A stretch of 64,000 nucleotides of DNA from CAYVKM01 sp964452045 (GCA_964452045.1 CAYVKM010000010.1:1-64000), one strand, 5' to 3'. Shown: positions 9,348-18,495, counted from the stretch's first letter. Numbers and translations are program-made. The notes: a model not told the origin generated them from the letters alone.

Positions 9348-10109
9348 ATGGGAGAATTATTCATACATCTCAAAATTATTTCTCTATCTTTAAATGTATT
9401 TTTTCTTTGCCTCCCTTCATTATTTGCCCAAAACATCATCTTCACTCCCGAAACAGACACGCTATTGGTTCAAGATGGCTGCACCGGTGCAGTGATTATC
9501 TGCATACTCAGTTCCAGCAATGCCCAGGACAGTATTATTATTTCCCCCGGATTTAATACTTCTTTACTTTACCACAATAATTCAGGACAATGGCAGTATA
9601 CCGACCAATGTTATTTTCTGCTGCAGGATAGTTCGGATCAATATGATTATGAATTGTGGTACTTGCCACAGGGTGTATTACCATACTTTCAGCAGGTCAC
9701 TTTCGACAGCTCCTTTGAAACCTGGGATGAGCATTTTTTATTAACCCTAGTTGTAAAATCCCAAGGAATTCCTGTTGATTCCCTCAGTCAACAGTGTCGG
9801 GCTGAGTTTGGACTGGCGATTCCCAACGACCCGGACCCGCTGCCGGCAACCGTACAGTTATTTCCAAATTATCCCAATCCATTTAATGCCACGACTACCA
9901 TCGCTTACTATTTACCCGCCGGTGCCGAGGTCAATCTCTCTATCTATAACATCGCCGGTCAGCTGATGACAAACCTGATCAGGGAAAAAAAGGTTACAGG
10001 GGACCATTTTATTAAATGGGACGCCAGCCAGTATAACTCCGGCGTATATTTCATTCATCTGGAAAGTGGAAACTTCAGAAGTGTGCAGAAATGTATTCTG
10101 GTGAAATAG
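9348..10109 (+). CDS. secreted protein with type IX secretion sorting domain
   Basis: A 253-aa protein with a signal peptide (residues 1-28, ending SLFAQN). A beta-rich region of about 135 residues has no recognised family. The C-terminal domain is a Por-secretion/type-A sorting domain of about 80 residues: LFPNYPNPFNATTTI, then VNLSIYNIAGQL and a closing FRSVQKCILVK. In the FCB group this tail directs export through the type IX system and is cleaved or anchored at the surface. The start has no clear ribosome-binding site, but the signal peptide supports it. It may be co-transcribed with the lipoprotein 146 nt upstream. Confidence 0.75.
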   Translation: MGELFIHLKIISLSLNVFFLCLPSLFAQNIIFTPETDTLLVQDGCTGAVIICILSSSNAQDSIIISPGFNTSLLYHNNSGQWQYTDQCYFLLQDSSDQYDYELWYLPQGVLPYFQQVTFDSSFETWDEHFLLTLVVKSQGIPVDSLSQQCRAEFGLAIPNDPDPLPATVQLFPNYPNPFNATTTIAYYLPAGAEVNLSIYNIAGQLMTNLIREKKVTGDHFIKWDASQYNSGVYFIHLESGNFRSVQKCILVK

Positions 10110-10115
10110 ACTTTG

Positions 10116-10143
10116 AAAGTGGTCTGAGGAAGCCACCACTTTT
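10116..10143 (+). terminator. hairpin terminator
   Basis: AAAGTGGT and ACCACTTT form an 8-bp stem with an 11-nt loop, ending in a short T run, 7 nt after the sorting-domain gene. Confidence 0.6.
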
Positions 10144-10224
10144 AAATTCGCGGAGTTAGTTATTTCATCAAGTAAAAATTAGAACTATATTATCGTTAGC
10201 GCTATTTCAACTCAGGAGATAATT

Positions 10225-10821
10225 ATGAAGAAGATAGTCTACATTGGCCAACTATGTCTTTTATTTGCTGCATTTCTGATCTCATGTTCTCAACCCGAAA
10301 ATTCATCTCCACTATCTGAGGATGAGTATCAAATTTATGGGATAATTATCGACTCCCTATATGTAACCACAAACCGACCGATAGTTTTGATTGGAGCAAA
10401 TACCGAAACCTATCCCCCCGATCCGGAAGCATTAACCCTGGATACTCGTTTTACTTTGCCGGCAGAATATAACTGGAATGAGCTTTTGAACAGTTTTCGT
10501 CAAAACAACGTGAATCAATTTCCGGTCGATCCGGCAAAAATTGATATACCAATTACCAAAATACCGATCAACCGCCAGAATATGTTTGAACAATTGAACT
10601 CACAACTTCAGGAACTCGATCGAAACCAGACCATGAACTACCGGGAAAAACTTGGCATATACTGGTTTTCCAGAGCCGGATTTAATACCGAGGGAACCCA
10701 GGCATTTATATTTACTGATTTCCTGTGTGGTGCCCAGTGTGGTTGGCCATCCTACTACCTGCTAACAAAATCAATTAGCACCTGGAAAATTGTTCAGGAA
10801 TACCAGCTGGGCCGGTATTAG
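10225..10821 (+). CDS. lipoprotein of unknown function
   Basis: A 198-aa exported lipoprotein (lipobox LISC, Cys at about 21). I do not recognise the family. The C-terminal part has a distinctive DFLCGAQCGWPSYYLL segment with two cysteines four residues apart, then a TWKIVQEYQLG strand, as in small alpha+beta domains that pack against a beta-sheet. The cysteines could form a disulphide or bind a ligand. AGGAGA precedes the ATG. Its nearest downstream neighbour is the respiratory operon, but a 242-nt gap separates them, so a link is not supported. Confidence 0.65.
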   Translation: MKKIVYIGQLCLLFAAFLISCSQPENSSPLSEDEYQIYGIIIDSLYVTTNRPIVLIGANTETYPPDPEALTLDTRFTLPAEYNWNELLNSFRQNNVNQFPVDPAKIDIPITKIPINRQNMFEQLNSQLQELDRNQTMNYREKLGIYWFSRAGFNTEGTQAFIFTDFLCGAQCGWPSYYLLTKSISTWKIVQEYQLGRY

Positions 10822-11063
10822 TTAAATCCGGTTTTATAAATCTACATTTTTTATCCCGACAGATACCGAATCCTTCATTCATGTTGAGAGGTTTTTGAGT
10901 CCTTCTAATCTTTATCCGATACTCAAGAATTTCGACTTTTACCCCCTTCATTAAATCTTCATTTTGTTCATTTACCATAATTCAAGGCCAATGGCATCGT
11001 GATGGAATCAGATGAATTTGGCAATTCCAGAGCATTATTAAGAAATTGAACAGAGGTTCGTTC

Positions 11064-11999
11064 ATGCAGACAAGTTCACCTTTTAATCCGGTTTCACCAG
11101 GTGCCCATGATATTTCCACTCTTTTTATCGTAACCTTAATCGTCGCCGCAGTGATATTTAGCCTGGTGACCGGATTGGTTTTATTTGCCTCATACCGTTA
11201 CCGTCAGAAGGAAGGCGAAGGGGAACCACCTCAGGTCTATGGACACCGCGGTCTGGAGATTACCTGGACGGTCATTCCCGGATTAATCCTTATTTTCCTG
11301 TTTATACTAACCTTGATTACCATGCATAAATCCGATCCAACAGCCAGCCCGGGAACTAAAGCGGATCTGGTGATAATCGCCCATCAATGGTGGTGGGAAT
11401 TACGTTATCCGCAGGCTGGCGTGGTATCTGCTAATGAAATTCACATCCCGGTAGGAAAAAAACTCTATACCCTCATCGAATCTGCTGATGTTATTCACTC
11501 TTTCTGGGTGCCTCAGCTTGGCCGAAAAATGGATGCCATTCCCGGCCACCCAAATCACATCTGGCTGGAATCCGATAAACCCGGCTTATTTCTAGGCACC
11601 TGTTCCGAATATTGCGGTGCACAGCATGCCTGGATGAGGATTCGGGTAATTGCCCAGCCTGAAGCAGAATATAATGCCTGGCTGGCAGATCATCAAAAGC
11701 TTCCGGTATTTCCCACCAAAGGTGAAGCGGCTAAAGGCCTGCAGGTTTTTGAAGAACAAACCTGTATCAACTGCCACAGTATTGCCGGTGTCTCAAGCAA
11801 TATCAGCATTGGGCCGGATTTAACGCATCTGGCCAGCCGCAAGACACTTGGCACCGGAATCCTGGACAATACACCGGCTGGTTTGACCAGGTGGCTGAAA
11901 AATCCACAGGCCGTAAAACCGGGTATAAATATGCCTTATATGAAACTTGATGATAAGCAGATAAAGGAGCTGGTGGCCTTTCTGGAGACTTTAAAATGA
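11064..11999 (+). CDS. ctaC: cytochrome c oxidase subunit II with fused cytochrome c (caa3 type)
   Basis: A 311-aa subunit that takes electrons from cytochrome c or complex III and passes them through CuA to subunit I. Two membrane helices (about 18-45 and 66-88) precede the CuA cupredoxin domain, whose ligands are all present: His145, Cys180, Cys184, His188 and Met191 (CSEYCGAQHAWM). A C-terminal cytochrome c domain has CINCH at 234-238 and a distal MPYMKL methionine. The start chosen is the ATG at 11064 with AGAGG upstream; a TTG six codons earlier is less likely. It opens the operon and overlaps ctaD by 4 nt. Confidence 0.96.
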   Translation: MQTSSPFNPVSPGAHDISTLFIVTLIVAAVIFSLVTGLVLFASYRYRQKEGEGEPPQVYGHRGLEITWTVIPGLILIFLFILTLITMHKSDPTASPGTKADLVIIAHQWWWELRYPQAGVVSANEIHIPVGKKLYTLIESADVIHSFWVPQLGRKMDAIPGHPNHIWLESDKPGLFLGTCSEYCGAQHAWMRIRVIAQPEAEYNAWLADHQKLPVFPTKGEAAKGLQVFEEQTCINCHSIAGVSSNISIGPDLTHLASRKTLGTGILDNTPAGLTRWLKNPQAVKPGINMPYMKLDDKQIKELVAFLETLK

Positions 12000-13654
12000 G
12001 CAATTCGGTACCAACCGTCCGCAATATAGATACAATAAGCATGCCCGGAGAATATAAAGGCTTACTTAGCTGGGTCACTTCAGTGGATCATAAGCAGATT
12101 GGCATCATGTATCTGCTTATTACCCTGTTTTTCTTTCTGGTTGGTGGAGTCGAAGCCCTGTTCATCCGGATTCAGCTGGCTCGTCCGGAAAACACTTTTT
12201 TGTCTCCCGATGCTTACAACCAAATTTTTACCATGCACGGTACCACCATGATTTTCCTGGTGGTGATGCCCATGCTCATCGGATTTGCCAATTATTTTGT
12301 CCCGCTGATGATTGGTGCCCGGGATATGGCTTTCCCGCGGTTAAATGCCCTGGGACTCTGGTTACTCTTCTTCGGAGGTTTAATACTGTATTACAGCTTT
12401 ATCGCCGGCGGCGCACCCGCAGCTGGTTGGTTCAGCTATGCACCGCTCAGTGAAAAGGTCTATTCAACCACTACTGGTATGGATTACTGGGCGCTTGGCT
12501 TGCTTGGTATTGGTGTCGGTACCGTAGCCAGCGCTATCAATCTGGTAGTTACCATTATAAAATATCGAACGAAGGGAATGAGCCTTAAACGCCTTCCTCT
12601 TTTTGTCTGGATGGTTCTGGTAAACGGGTTTGTTATCCTGTTTGCCATGCCGCCATTAAATGCTGCACTGGTTATGCTTCTGGTGGACCGTTTACTGAAT
12701 GCAAGTTTCTTTACTGTGACCACCGGGGGATCGCCAATCTTATGGCAACATTATTTCTGGGCATTCGGGCATCCGGAAGTCTATATAATGATTCTTCCGG
12801 CATGGGGGATTATTTCTGAGGTCATTCCGGTTTTTTCCCGTAAGCCAATCTTCGGATACGAATTCGTCGCCGGTTCATCCGTAGCCATCGGTTTACTTAG
12901 TTTTGCCGTCTATGCACACCATATGTTTACCGTTGGACTAGGTCACCCGTTTAACACCGCATTTGCATTCGCCAGCATGACCATTGCTGTTCCAACCGGA
13001 ATTAAGGTTTTTAACTGGATAGCGACCATGTGGGGAGGGAGAATTCGCTTTACCACCTCAATGATGTATGCCGCTTCATTTCTGATTTTATTTACCATTG
13101 GTGGGCTCAGCGGTATCTCCTTTGCTGTGGTACCGGTGGACTGGCAGGTAACCGATACATATTACGTTGTTGCTCATTTCCATTACGTCCTTTTCGGTGG
13201 AACTTTGTTTGCAATTTTTGCAGGCATTTACTATTGGTTTCCCAAAATGACCGGACGCCTGCTATCGGAGAAATTGGGTAAACTTCATTTCTGGTTAACC
13301 TTTATCGGATTCAATATGACTTTTTTCATTCAGCATATTCTCGGTCTTATTGGCATGCCCCGCAGGGTATATACCTACCCCAATCTACCGGGCTGGGGCT
13401 CCATGAATATGATCTCAACTATCGGGGCATTTATCCTGGCAATTTCAGTCCTGGTATTTCTCTGGAATCTGATTGTTTCTTTCCGCAGCGGAAAACCAGC
13501 CGGCGATAATCCATGGGAGGCTTGGACCCTGGAATGGGCAACTTCCTCACCCCCGCCCCCGCACAATTTCGAAAAAATACCATTGGTAAGAAGCCGGAGA
13601 CCTTTATGGGATCTGAAACATCCGGAAGATCCGGACTGGAAACACGAGAGCTGA
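11996..13654 (+). CDS. ctaD: cytochrome c oxidase subunit I
   Basis: The 552-aa catalytic subunit of the heme-copper oxidase, reducing oxygen and pumping protons. About twelve membrane helices are predicted. The CuB/heme histidines are visible in HPEVY, YAHHMF and VAHFHYV, and the K-channel motif VPTGIK is present. The GHPEV form places it in the A1 subfamily, in which Glu gates the D-channel. It starts within the ATGA overlap with ctaC, which argues for translational coupling, and ctaE follows 18 nt later. Confidence 0.97.
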   Translation: MSNSVPTVRNIDTISMPGEYKGLLSWVTSVDHKQIGIMYLLITLFFFLVGGVEALFIRIQLARPENTFLSPDAYNQIFTMHGTTMIFLVVMPMLIGFANYFVPLMIGARDMAFPRLNALGLWLLFFGGLILYYSFIAGGAPAAGWFSYAPLSEKVYSTTTGMDYWALGLLGIGVGTVASAINLVVTIIKYRTKGMSLKRLPLFVWMVLVNGFVILFAMPPLNAALVMLLVDRLLNASFFTVTTGGSPILWQHYFWAFGHPEVYIMILPAWGIISEVIPVFSRKPIFGYEFVAGSSVAIGLLSFAVYAHHMFTVGLGHPFNTAFAFASMTIAVPTGIKVFNWIATMWGGRIRFTTSMMYAASFLILFTIGGLSGISFAVVPVDWQVTDTYYVVAHFHYVLFGGTLFAIFAGIYYWFPKMTGRLLSEKLGKLHFWLTFIGFNMTFFIQHILGLIGMPRRVYTYPNLPGWGSMNMISTIGAFILAISVLVFLWNLIVSFRSGKPAGDNPWEAWTLEWATSSPPPPHNFEKIPLVRSRRPLWDLKHPEDPDWKHES

Positions 13655-13672
13655 TAAAAGAATGAGGAAAAG

Positions 13673-14224
13673 ATGAATAAGAGCAAACTGGCGGTAATTT
13701 TGGTGATCGGAACAGAAGCGGTATTTTTCACCCTGCTCATTCTGGCATTCCTGTACTTCCGGAGTGTTGCCAAAGGTAACACTCCGGAAGGGCTTTTGGA
13801 TGTTGTTAAGACCGGTATCTTTTCCCTGTTTCTGTTTTCCAGCAGTTTTACTGTATGGCGGGCGGAAAAAAATGCAGAGCATCAAAAAATCAAACGATCG
13901 GCGTTCTGGTTGTTCATTACCATGTTATTTGGCGTCATCTTTCTGACTGGCCAGGGCATCGAATGGAATTTTCTGATCCGGCATGGGCAAACCATCAGCC
14001 GTGACCTTTTTGGCACAACATTTTTCACCCTTACCGGTTTCCATGGATTTCACGTGCTTGCCGGTCTGTTAATCCTGGGAATACTTTTCATCCTGTCCCT
14101 AACTGGAAATTTTAATCATAAAAATACCGTCAATTCGGTTGGCGCCGTTGCTTTATACTGGCACTTTGTGGATATCGTATGGGTGGTCATTTTCTCAATT
14201 GTTTATCTGGGGGTAAAACTATGA
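13673..14224 (+). CDS. ctaE: cytochrome c oxidase subunit III
   Basis: A 183-aa inner-membrane protein with five helices, the short form usual for caa3-type enzymes. Typical features are the N-terminal TEAVFFTLLILAFLYFR segment, a helix with TGFHGFHVLAG and a final helix YWHFVDIVWVVIFSIVYL. It stabilises the oxygen and proton pathways of subunit I. GAGGAAAAG precedes the ATG. Its stop overlaps the ctaG start (ATGA), so these genes are likely translated together. Confidence 0.95.
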   Translation: MNKSKLAVILVIGTEAVFFTLLILAFLYFRSVAKGNTPEGLLDVVKTGIFSLFLFSSSFTVWRAEKNAEHQKIKRSAFWLFITMLFGVIFLTGQGIEWNFLIRHGQTISRDLFGTTFFTLTGFHGFHVLAGLLILGILFILSLTGNFNHKNTVNSVGAVALYWHFVDIVWVVIFSIVYLGVKL

Positions 14225-15105
14225 CAATGAGTAAATTTCTTTTATCCGCCTGGGAATGGGAACCTTCGATAATTATTGGCTGCATTGGATTGATTGTGGC
14301 TTATCTGTTGATTGTTCGTTCCCGCATTACCAAAAAATCGATTTTCTACTTTATAGGCGTAATCATATTATTTCTTGCTCTGGTCTCCCCGCTGGACGAG
14401 ATTTCAGATACCTATCTTTTTAGTGCACACATGGTCCAGCATTTACTTTTTATCCTGGTAGTCCCACCATTTCTACTGCTGGGAATACCCGAATGGGTTT
14501 TTCGCAAGGGGATGAAATGGAGTTTTTTTCGTAAGACTGAACATGTACTCTCAAACCCGATTATCGCCTGGTCTGCCGGAGCCGGGGCCATGTGGATCTG
14601 GCACTGGCCACCTTTGTTTAATGCGGCGCTGGCGAATGAAACCTTTCATGCTTTTGAACATCTCAGCATCCTGGTTATGGGAACAATTTTCTGGTGGGTG
14701 GTTATCTCCCCTTTAAAGGAAGAACGGATGAACCCACTTTACCTTATTTTTTATCTTTTCTCGGCCTGTATAGCCTGTACTATTTTAGGAATTATAATTA
14801 CCTTTTCCACTGTAGGTCTGTTTCCGGCATACTTAAATCCACAAGACGCGGCAGGTATCTTACCCATTATCAGAGATGGATGGGGATTCTCTCCGGGCGT
14901 AGATCAACAGGTTGGTGGTCTGTTGATGTGGGTTCCTGCCTGTATTGTTTATGTGTCTGCGGTAATCGGTACGCTGGTCCGCTGGTATCGCACACCGGAC
15001 CGGGATACTCTGACCCTGCGTGCCGTGGTGGGTTCAAGCCAGCCCATTGTTACCCCCGAAACCAAAGAAGAACAAGTTAAAAGGATTGAAAACAGCCATG
15101 TATGA
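14221..15105 (+). CDS. ctaG: CtaG, caa3-type oxidase assembly protein
   Basis: A 294-aa polytopic membrane protein (about seven helices) of the caa3_CtaG family, required in Bacillus for assembly of the caa3 oxidase, possibly in copper delivery. Characteristic segments are SPLDEISDTYLFSAHMVQH and VVPPFLLLGIPEW, with conserved histidines in HMVQHLL, WHWPP and HAFEHL. The start is the ATG in the ATGA overlap with ctaE, with GGGGG upstream. It is distinct from the mitochondrial-type Cox11 protein, which is not seen here. Its 3' end overlaps the next gene by 8 nt. Confidence 0.9.
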   Translation: MTMSKFLLSAWEWEPSIIIGCIGLIVAYLLIVRSRITKKSIFYFIGVIILFLALVSPLDEISDTYLFSAHMVQHLLFILVVPPFLLLGIPEWVFRKGMKWSFFRKTEHVLSNPIIAWSAGAGAMWIWHWPPLFNAALANETFHAFEHLSILVMGTIFWWVVISPLKEERMNPLYLIFYLFSACIACTILGIIITFSTVGLFPAYLNPQDAAGILPIIRDGWGFSPGVDQQVGGLLMWVPACIVYVSAVIGTLVRWYRTPDRDTLTLRAVVGSSQPIVTPETKEEQVKRIENSHV

Positions 15106-15394
15106 TACTACTCAGGATAAATCGCACCCATCAGAGGATCAAGCCAATCCCATGACTAGGAATGATAATCCTATTGAAGAATGGGTAAAACCAATGCCCG
15201 AAGAAACACCCGAACCCACCTTTTGGCCGATAAGTCTGGCAATGTCCATCATCTTTATTCTCTGGGGATTTATCTCGACCTGGATCATCTCAGCAGTGGG
15301 TATCGTGCTTTTTAGTATATCGGTTCGGGGATGGGTAAGGGATCTACTCAATGAACAATCATCAGATCAGAGGAAGGAACATGAAACTGTTTGA
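15098..15394 (+). CDS. small subunit IV-like membrane protein of the oxidase
   Basis: A 98-aa protein with a polar N-terminus rich in Asp, Glu and Pro and two closely spaced hydrophobic segments (about 45-62 and 64-80), ending VRGWVRDLLNE. Size and place within the operon match the short cytochrome c oxidase subunit IV-like proteins of caa3 operons. The family assignment rests mostly on context. It overlaps ctaG by 8 nt and the Rieske gene by 14 nt, showing tight coupling. Confidence 0.65.
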   Translation: MYDTTQDKSHPSEDQANPMTRNDNPIEEWVKPMPEETPEPTFWPISLAMSIIFILWGFISTWIISAVGIVLFSISVRGWVRDLLNEQSSDQRKEHETV

Positions 15395-15881
15395 CCAAAA
15401 CGATGAAATAAGCCGCAGGCAGTTTTTTAATAAACTTGGTATTTTACTCAGCGGTATCGCCGGATTGGTTCTGGCGCTTCCGGTAATTGGTTTTCTGATT
15501 TCGCCATTATTACGAAAGGTTGTCCGGGACTGGCGCGATGTCGGAAATCTGGATCAATTTAAAATTGGTACAACAGTAGAGGTATCGTTTGAAGACGCCT
15601 CTCCCTTACCATGGTCCGGGATTACCGCTAAAACGGCAGCCTGGCTAAGAAGAGTGGACGAAACCAATTTTGTTGCGTTTTCCATAAACTGCACCCATCT
15701 TGGTTGTCCGGTCCGGTGGCTGCCCAGAGCAGATTTGTTCATGTGCCCATGCCATGGTGGTGTATATTACAAGGACGGCCAGGTAGCGGCCGGACCACCA
15801 CCGAGACCACTAACTCAATATCCGGTGCGTATACGAAACAATAGAGTAGAAATCCGTACCAGCCAGCTGCCAATAACCTAA
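15381..15881 (+). CDS. qcrA: Rieske iron-sulfur protein of a bc-type complex
   Basis: A 166-aa protein with an uncleaved N-terminal anchor that begins with a twin-arginine-like motif (SRRQFFNKLG), as expected for Tat export of a folded Fe-S protein. The Rieske domain holds both cluster-binding loops, CTHLGC and CPCHGG. They give the two Cys and two His ligands of the 2Fe-2S centre plus the disulphide pair. It oxidises quinol at the Qo site with cytochrome b. The start is the ATG after AGGAAGGAAC; an upstream ATG lies within the preceding gene. The cytochrome b gene follows 46 nt later. Confidence 0.95.
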   Translation: MKLFDQNDEISRRQFFNKLGILLSGIAGLVLALPVIGFLISPLLRKVVRDWRDVGNLDQFKIGTTVEVSFEDASPLPWSGITAKTAAWLRRVDETNFVAFSINCTHLGCPVRWLPRADLFMCPCHGGVYYKDGQVAAGPPPRPLTQYPVRIRNNRVEIRTSQLPIT

Positions 15882-15927
15882 TGGATCAGAATCCTCATGC
15901 TAATCTGAAGGAAATTAGAGAACATCT

Positions 15928-17325
15928 ATGAAAATTCTTATAAAAATATGGCATTGGTTCGACGACCGCACCGGATTATCGGAAATTATAAAACCGCTGG
16001 CCGGACATCTGGTGCCTCGTGGGACAACCTGGATGTATGTTTTCGGAAGCGCCACTCTGGTTGCTTTTATCATTCAGGTAGTAACCGGTATCGCACTGGC
16101 AACCATGTATATTCCCTCCACTTCCCAGGCCTACCAGAGCCTGCGCTTTATTACCTATCAGGCCTGGTTAGGAAATTTTATCAGGGGATTGCATTACTTT
16201 GGAGCTTCTGCCATGATTTTTCTGGTTGGAATCCATATGATCCGGGTTTTCATTACTGCTGCCTATAAATTCCCGCGGGAGATGAACTGGATATCCGGTG
16301 TTTTGCTATTAGGTCTCACCGTCCTGATGGGATTTACCGGACAATTGTTACGCTGGGATCAAAATGCCCTGTGGTCTGTGGTGGTGGGAGCAGAACAGGC
16401 CGGGAGAATCCCATTTATCGGAGACTGGATATCCCGCTTTCTCTTGGCAGGTAAAGTGATTGGGGGTGCCACGCTCAGTCGTTTCTTTGCCTTCCACGTT
16501 TTCTTTATCCCGGCCTTAATTTTTTCGGTACTTGGCTTCCATCTGTACCTGGTTATTCGCAATGGCATTTCCGAACCACCAAAACAGGGTCAGGCGGTCG
16601 ATCCGAAAACCTATCGCAGTTGGTACGAAAATCTCATTAAAACAGATGGACATCCATTCTGGCCCGATGCCGCCTGGCGGGATGTGGTCTTTGGGGTGGG
16701 TGTCATTGCGGTCATTATGTTTCTGGCCTATGTGGTGGGACCACCCGTCATTGGCAAACCACCGGATCCGACCAATATCCAGGCTTCACCACGACCGGAC
16801 TGGTACTTATTGTGGTACTTTGCCGTGCTTGCGCTTATTCCCTCGGCAATGGAAAATTATATAATTGTTTTGTTTCCTATGTTAGCCGGCCTGGTATTAT
16901 TTCTCCTGCCACTCCTGTTCAATAAAGGTGAGCGTCATCCCTATCGCCGTCCATGGTCCATGGGCGCAGTAATCATTATTGTACTGATGATCGGAACGCT
17001 CTGGGTTGCCGGCATTAAAGCCCATTGGTCTCCCGATTTTTCAGCAAAGCCTTTATCGGAAAAAGTAATCGGTACCAATAGCGGACCAGTCTATGAAGGG
17101 GCACAAATATTTTACCAGAGGGGATGTATCAATTGTCATAATATAGCAGGAGACGGTGGACATCGTGGTCCTGACTTAACTACCGTAGCTGATCGGATGA
17201 CCGAGGATGAGATGATTATCCGGATTTTAAGAGGCGCCGGAAGAATGCCCGCCTTTGGTGGAATTTTAACCCCAAAGGAACTGGATAACGTAGTGGCATT
17301 TCTAAAAACCCGCAAATCTCATTGA
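15928..17325 (+). CDS. cytochrome b / subunit IV / cytochrome c fusion (quinol oxidase core)
   Basis: A 465-aa membrane protein combining three units. Residues 1-215 are a four-helix cytochrome b N-terminal domain with heme ligands His89, His103, His190 and His205. The spacing of 14 and 15 is that of cytochrome b6. Residues about 245-365 are the subunit IV-like part with PDWY (290-293) in place of the PEWY Qo motif. Residues about 385-465 are a cytochrome c domain with CINCH (400-404) and a GRMPAF methionine. In Bacillus these parts are split between QcrB and QcrC; here one chain appears to carry them all. With the Rieske protein it should pass electrons from menaquinol to the caa3 oxidase. 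No separate cytochrome c1 gene is present. Confidence 0.92.
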   Translation: MKILIKIWHWFDDRTGLSEIIKPLAGHLVPRGTTWMYVFGSATLVAFIIQVVTGIALATMYIPSTSQAYQSLRFITYQAWLGNFIRGLHYFGASAMIFLVGIHMIRVFITAAYKFPREMNWISGVLLLGLTVLMGFTGQLLRWDQNALWSVVVGAEQAGRIPFIGDWISRFLLAGKVIGGATLSRFFAFHVFFIPALIFSVLGFHLYLVIRNGISEPPKQGQAVDPKTYRSWYENLIKTDGHPFWPDAAWRDVVFGVGVIAVIMFLAYVVGPPVIGKPPDPTNIQASPRPDWYLLWYFAVLALIPSAMENYIIVLFPMLAGLVLFLLPLLFNKGERHPYRRPWSMGAVIIIVLMIGTLWVAGIKAHWSPDFSAKPLSEKVIGTNSGPVYEGAQIFYQRGCINCHNIAGDGGHRGPDLTTVADRMTEDEMIIRILRGAGRMPAFGGILTPKELDNVVAFLKTRKSH

Positions 17326-17364
17326 GGGACAGGAACACAGACAAACAGAACTTGGAGATAAAGT

Positions 17365-18459
17365 ATGGAAAGCGTAAACCAATCTCAGCAGGAAACTTAT
17401 AACAGGAGACTACATCTTTTCGCACTGTTCACCGCCGGCTTTGCCGTTTTTTTAATCGTTGCCGGAGCAACCGTCACCAGTACCGGATCGGGCGATACCG
17501 TCCCCGACTGGCCGCTTGCTTACCACTCTGTCGTACCTCCTTTAATTGGCGGCATAGTATTCGAGTACAGTCATCGGGTCATTGCCGGAATTACCTCTCT
17601 GCTGGTTACCATACTTGCAATCTGGTTATGGAGATCGAAGCCCAGGCAGCATTTTCGCTGGTTGGGCATTGTTGCTTTGTTGGGAGTTTTCCTCCAGGCC
17701 AGTCTGGGCGCCCTAAGGGTGCTGGTAGTGTCAAATACCGCTGTTCGCTCTGCCATTGCCAGTCTCACCGGTATGACCGATTTCCAGCTAGACAGGATCG
17801 CTTTCGCAACTACCCATGGCATTCTTGCCCAAACGATCCTGTGCGCACTATTTGCGATCGTCCTGTTTACTTCCCGATCCTGGCTACAACCAGCCACAAA
17901 TTGGAGGGAAATGGAAACAGGAAAAAACATACGCTGGTTCAGTCTGGCACTCTTAATTTTCGTGTTTGGGCAGCTGATTATGGGTACTTTAATTCGTTAC
18001 ACCGGCGCCAGCCTGATCATCCCGGATTTCCCGCTCTCCTTTGGCCGACTGATACCACCTTTCCAGAATTTACCTCAGTATACCAGCCTCGGTTTTCCAA
18101 TTCCCCATGAAGAATATCTGTTGAAAGTGATACTCCAATTTGCTCATCGACTGAATGCTTTTCTGATTTTCGGGATTATTATTTATCTTTTTATTTCATA
18201 TCGCAAATCGCCACTCCTGGGCCAAATCGTTTTTGCCCTGCTATTCCTGACAGTTATACAAATAACCCTGGGAGCACTGAACATCTGGACTTCAAGATCG
18301 GTCTTTTCAACGGTTCCCCATGTAGCGGTTGGGGCATTAATTCTGGCCACTACCATTATCTTTCTGCTCTGGAGCTGGCGTTTATCCGGAATACATGCCA
18401 TCCATTCCGAATCCGTTAAAACAAAAATAAATGAAACCGGTACACCGGAAGTTGCCTGA
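17365..18459 (+). CDS. ctaA: heme A synthase (CtaA/COX15)
   Basis: A 364-aa protein with eight predicted membrane helices that oxidises the C8 methyl of heme O to make heme A for the oxidase. Conserved histidines lie in EYSHRVIAG, TTHGILAQ, FAHRLNAF and VPHVAVGA, in two homologous four-helix halves. It has a GGAGA ribosome-binding site and lies 39 nt after the cytochrome b gene. The farnesyltransferase CtaB, which supplies heme O, is not in this operon and must be elsewhere. Confidence 0.93.
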   Translation: MESVNQSQQETYNRRLHLFALFTAGFAVFLIVAGATVTSTGSGDTVPDWPLAYHSVVPPLIGGIVFEYSHRVIAGITSLLVTILAIWLWRSKPRQHFRWLGIVALLGVFLQASLGALRVLVVSNTAVRSAIASLTGMTDFQLDRIAFATTHGILAQTILCALFAIVLFTSRSWLQPATNWREMETGKNIRWFSLALLIFVFGQLIMGTLIRYTGASLIIPDFPLSFGRLIPPFQNLPQYTSLGFPIPHEEYLLKVILQFAHRLNAFLIFGIIIYLFISYRKSPLLGQIVFALLFLTVIQITLGALNIWTSRSVFSTVPHVAVGALILATTIIFLLWSWRLSGIHAIHSESVKTKINETGTPEVA

Positions 18460-18495
18460 GATGCTCCGTCATAATAAAAATTGAGGATTAATACT

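Noticed and set aside
9209..9460. 83-codon minus-strand ORF
   Set aside because: It covers the start of the type IX-secreted protein on the opposite strand and has no supporting features.
10775..10978. 67-codon minus-strand ORF in the gap before the respiratory operon
   Set aside because: It overlaps the end of the lipoprotein gene, has no ribosome-binding site and shows a low-complexity, charged composition; it may be a decayed repeat.
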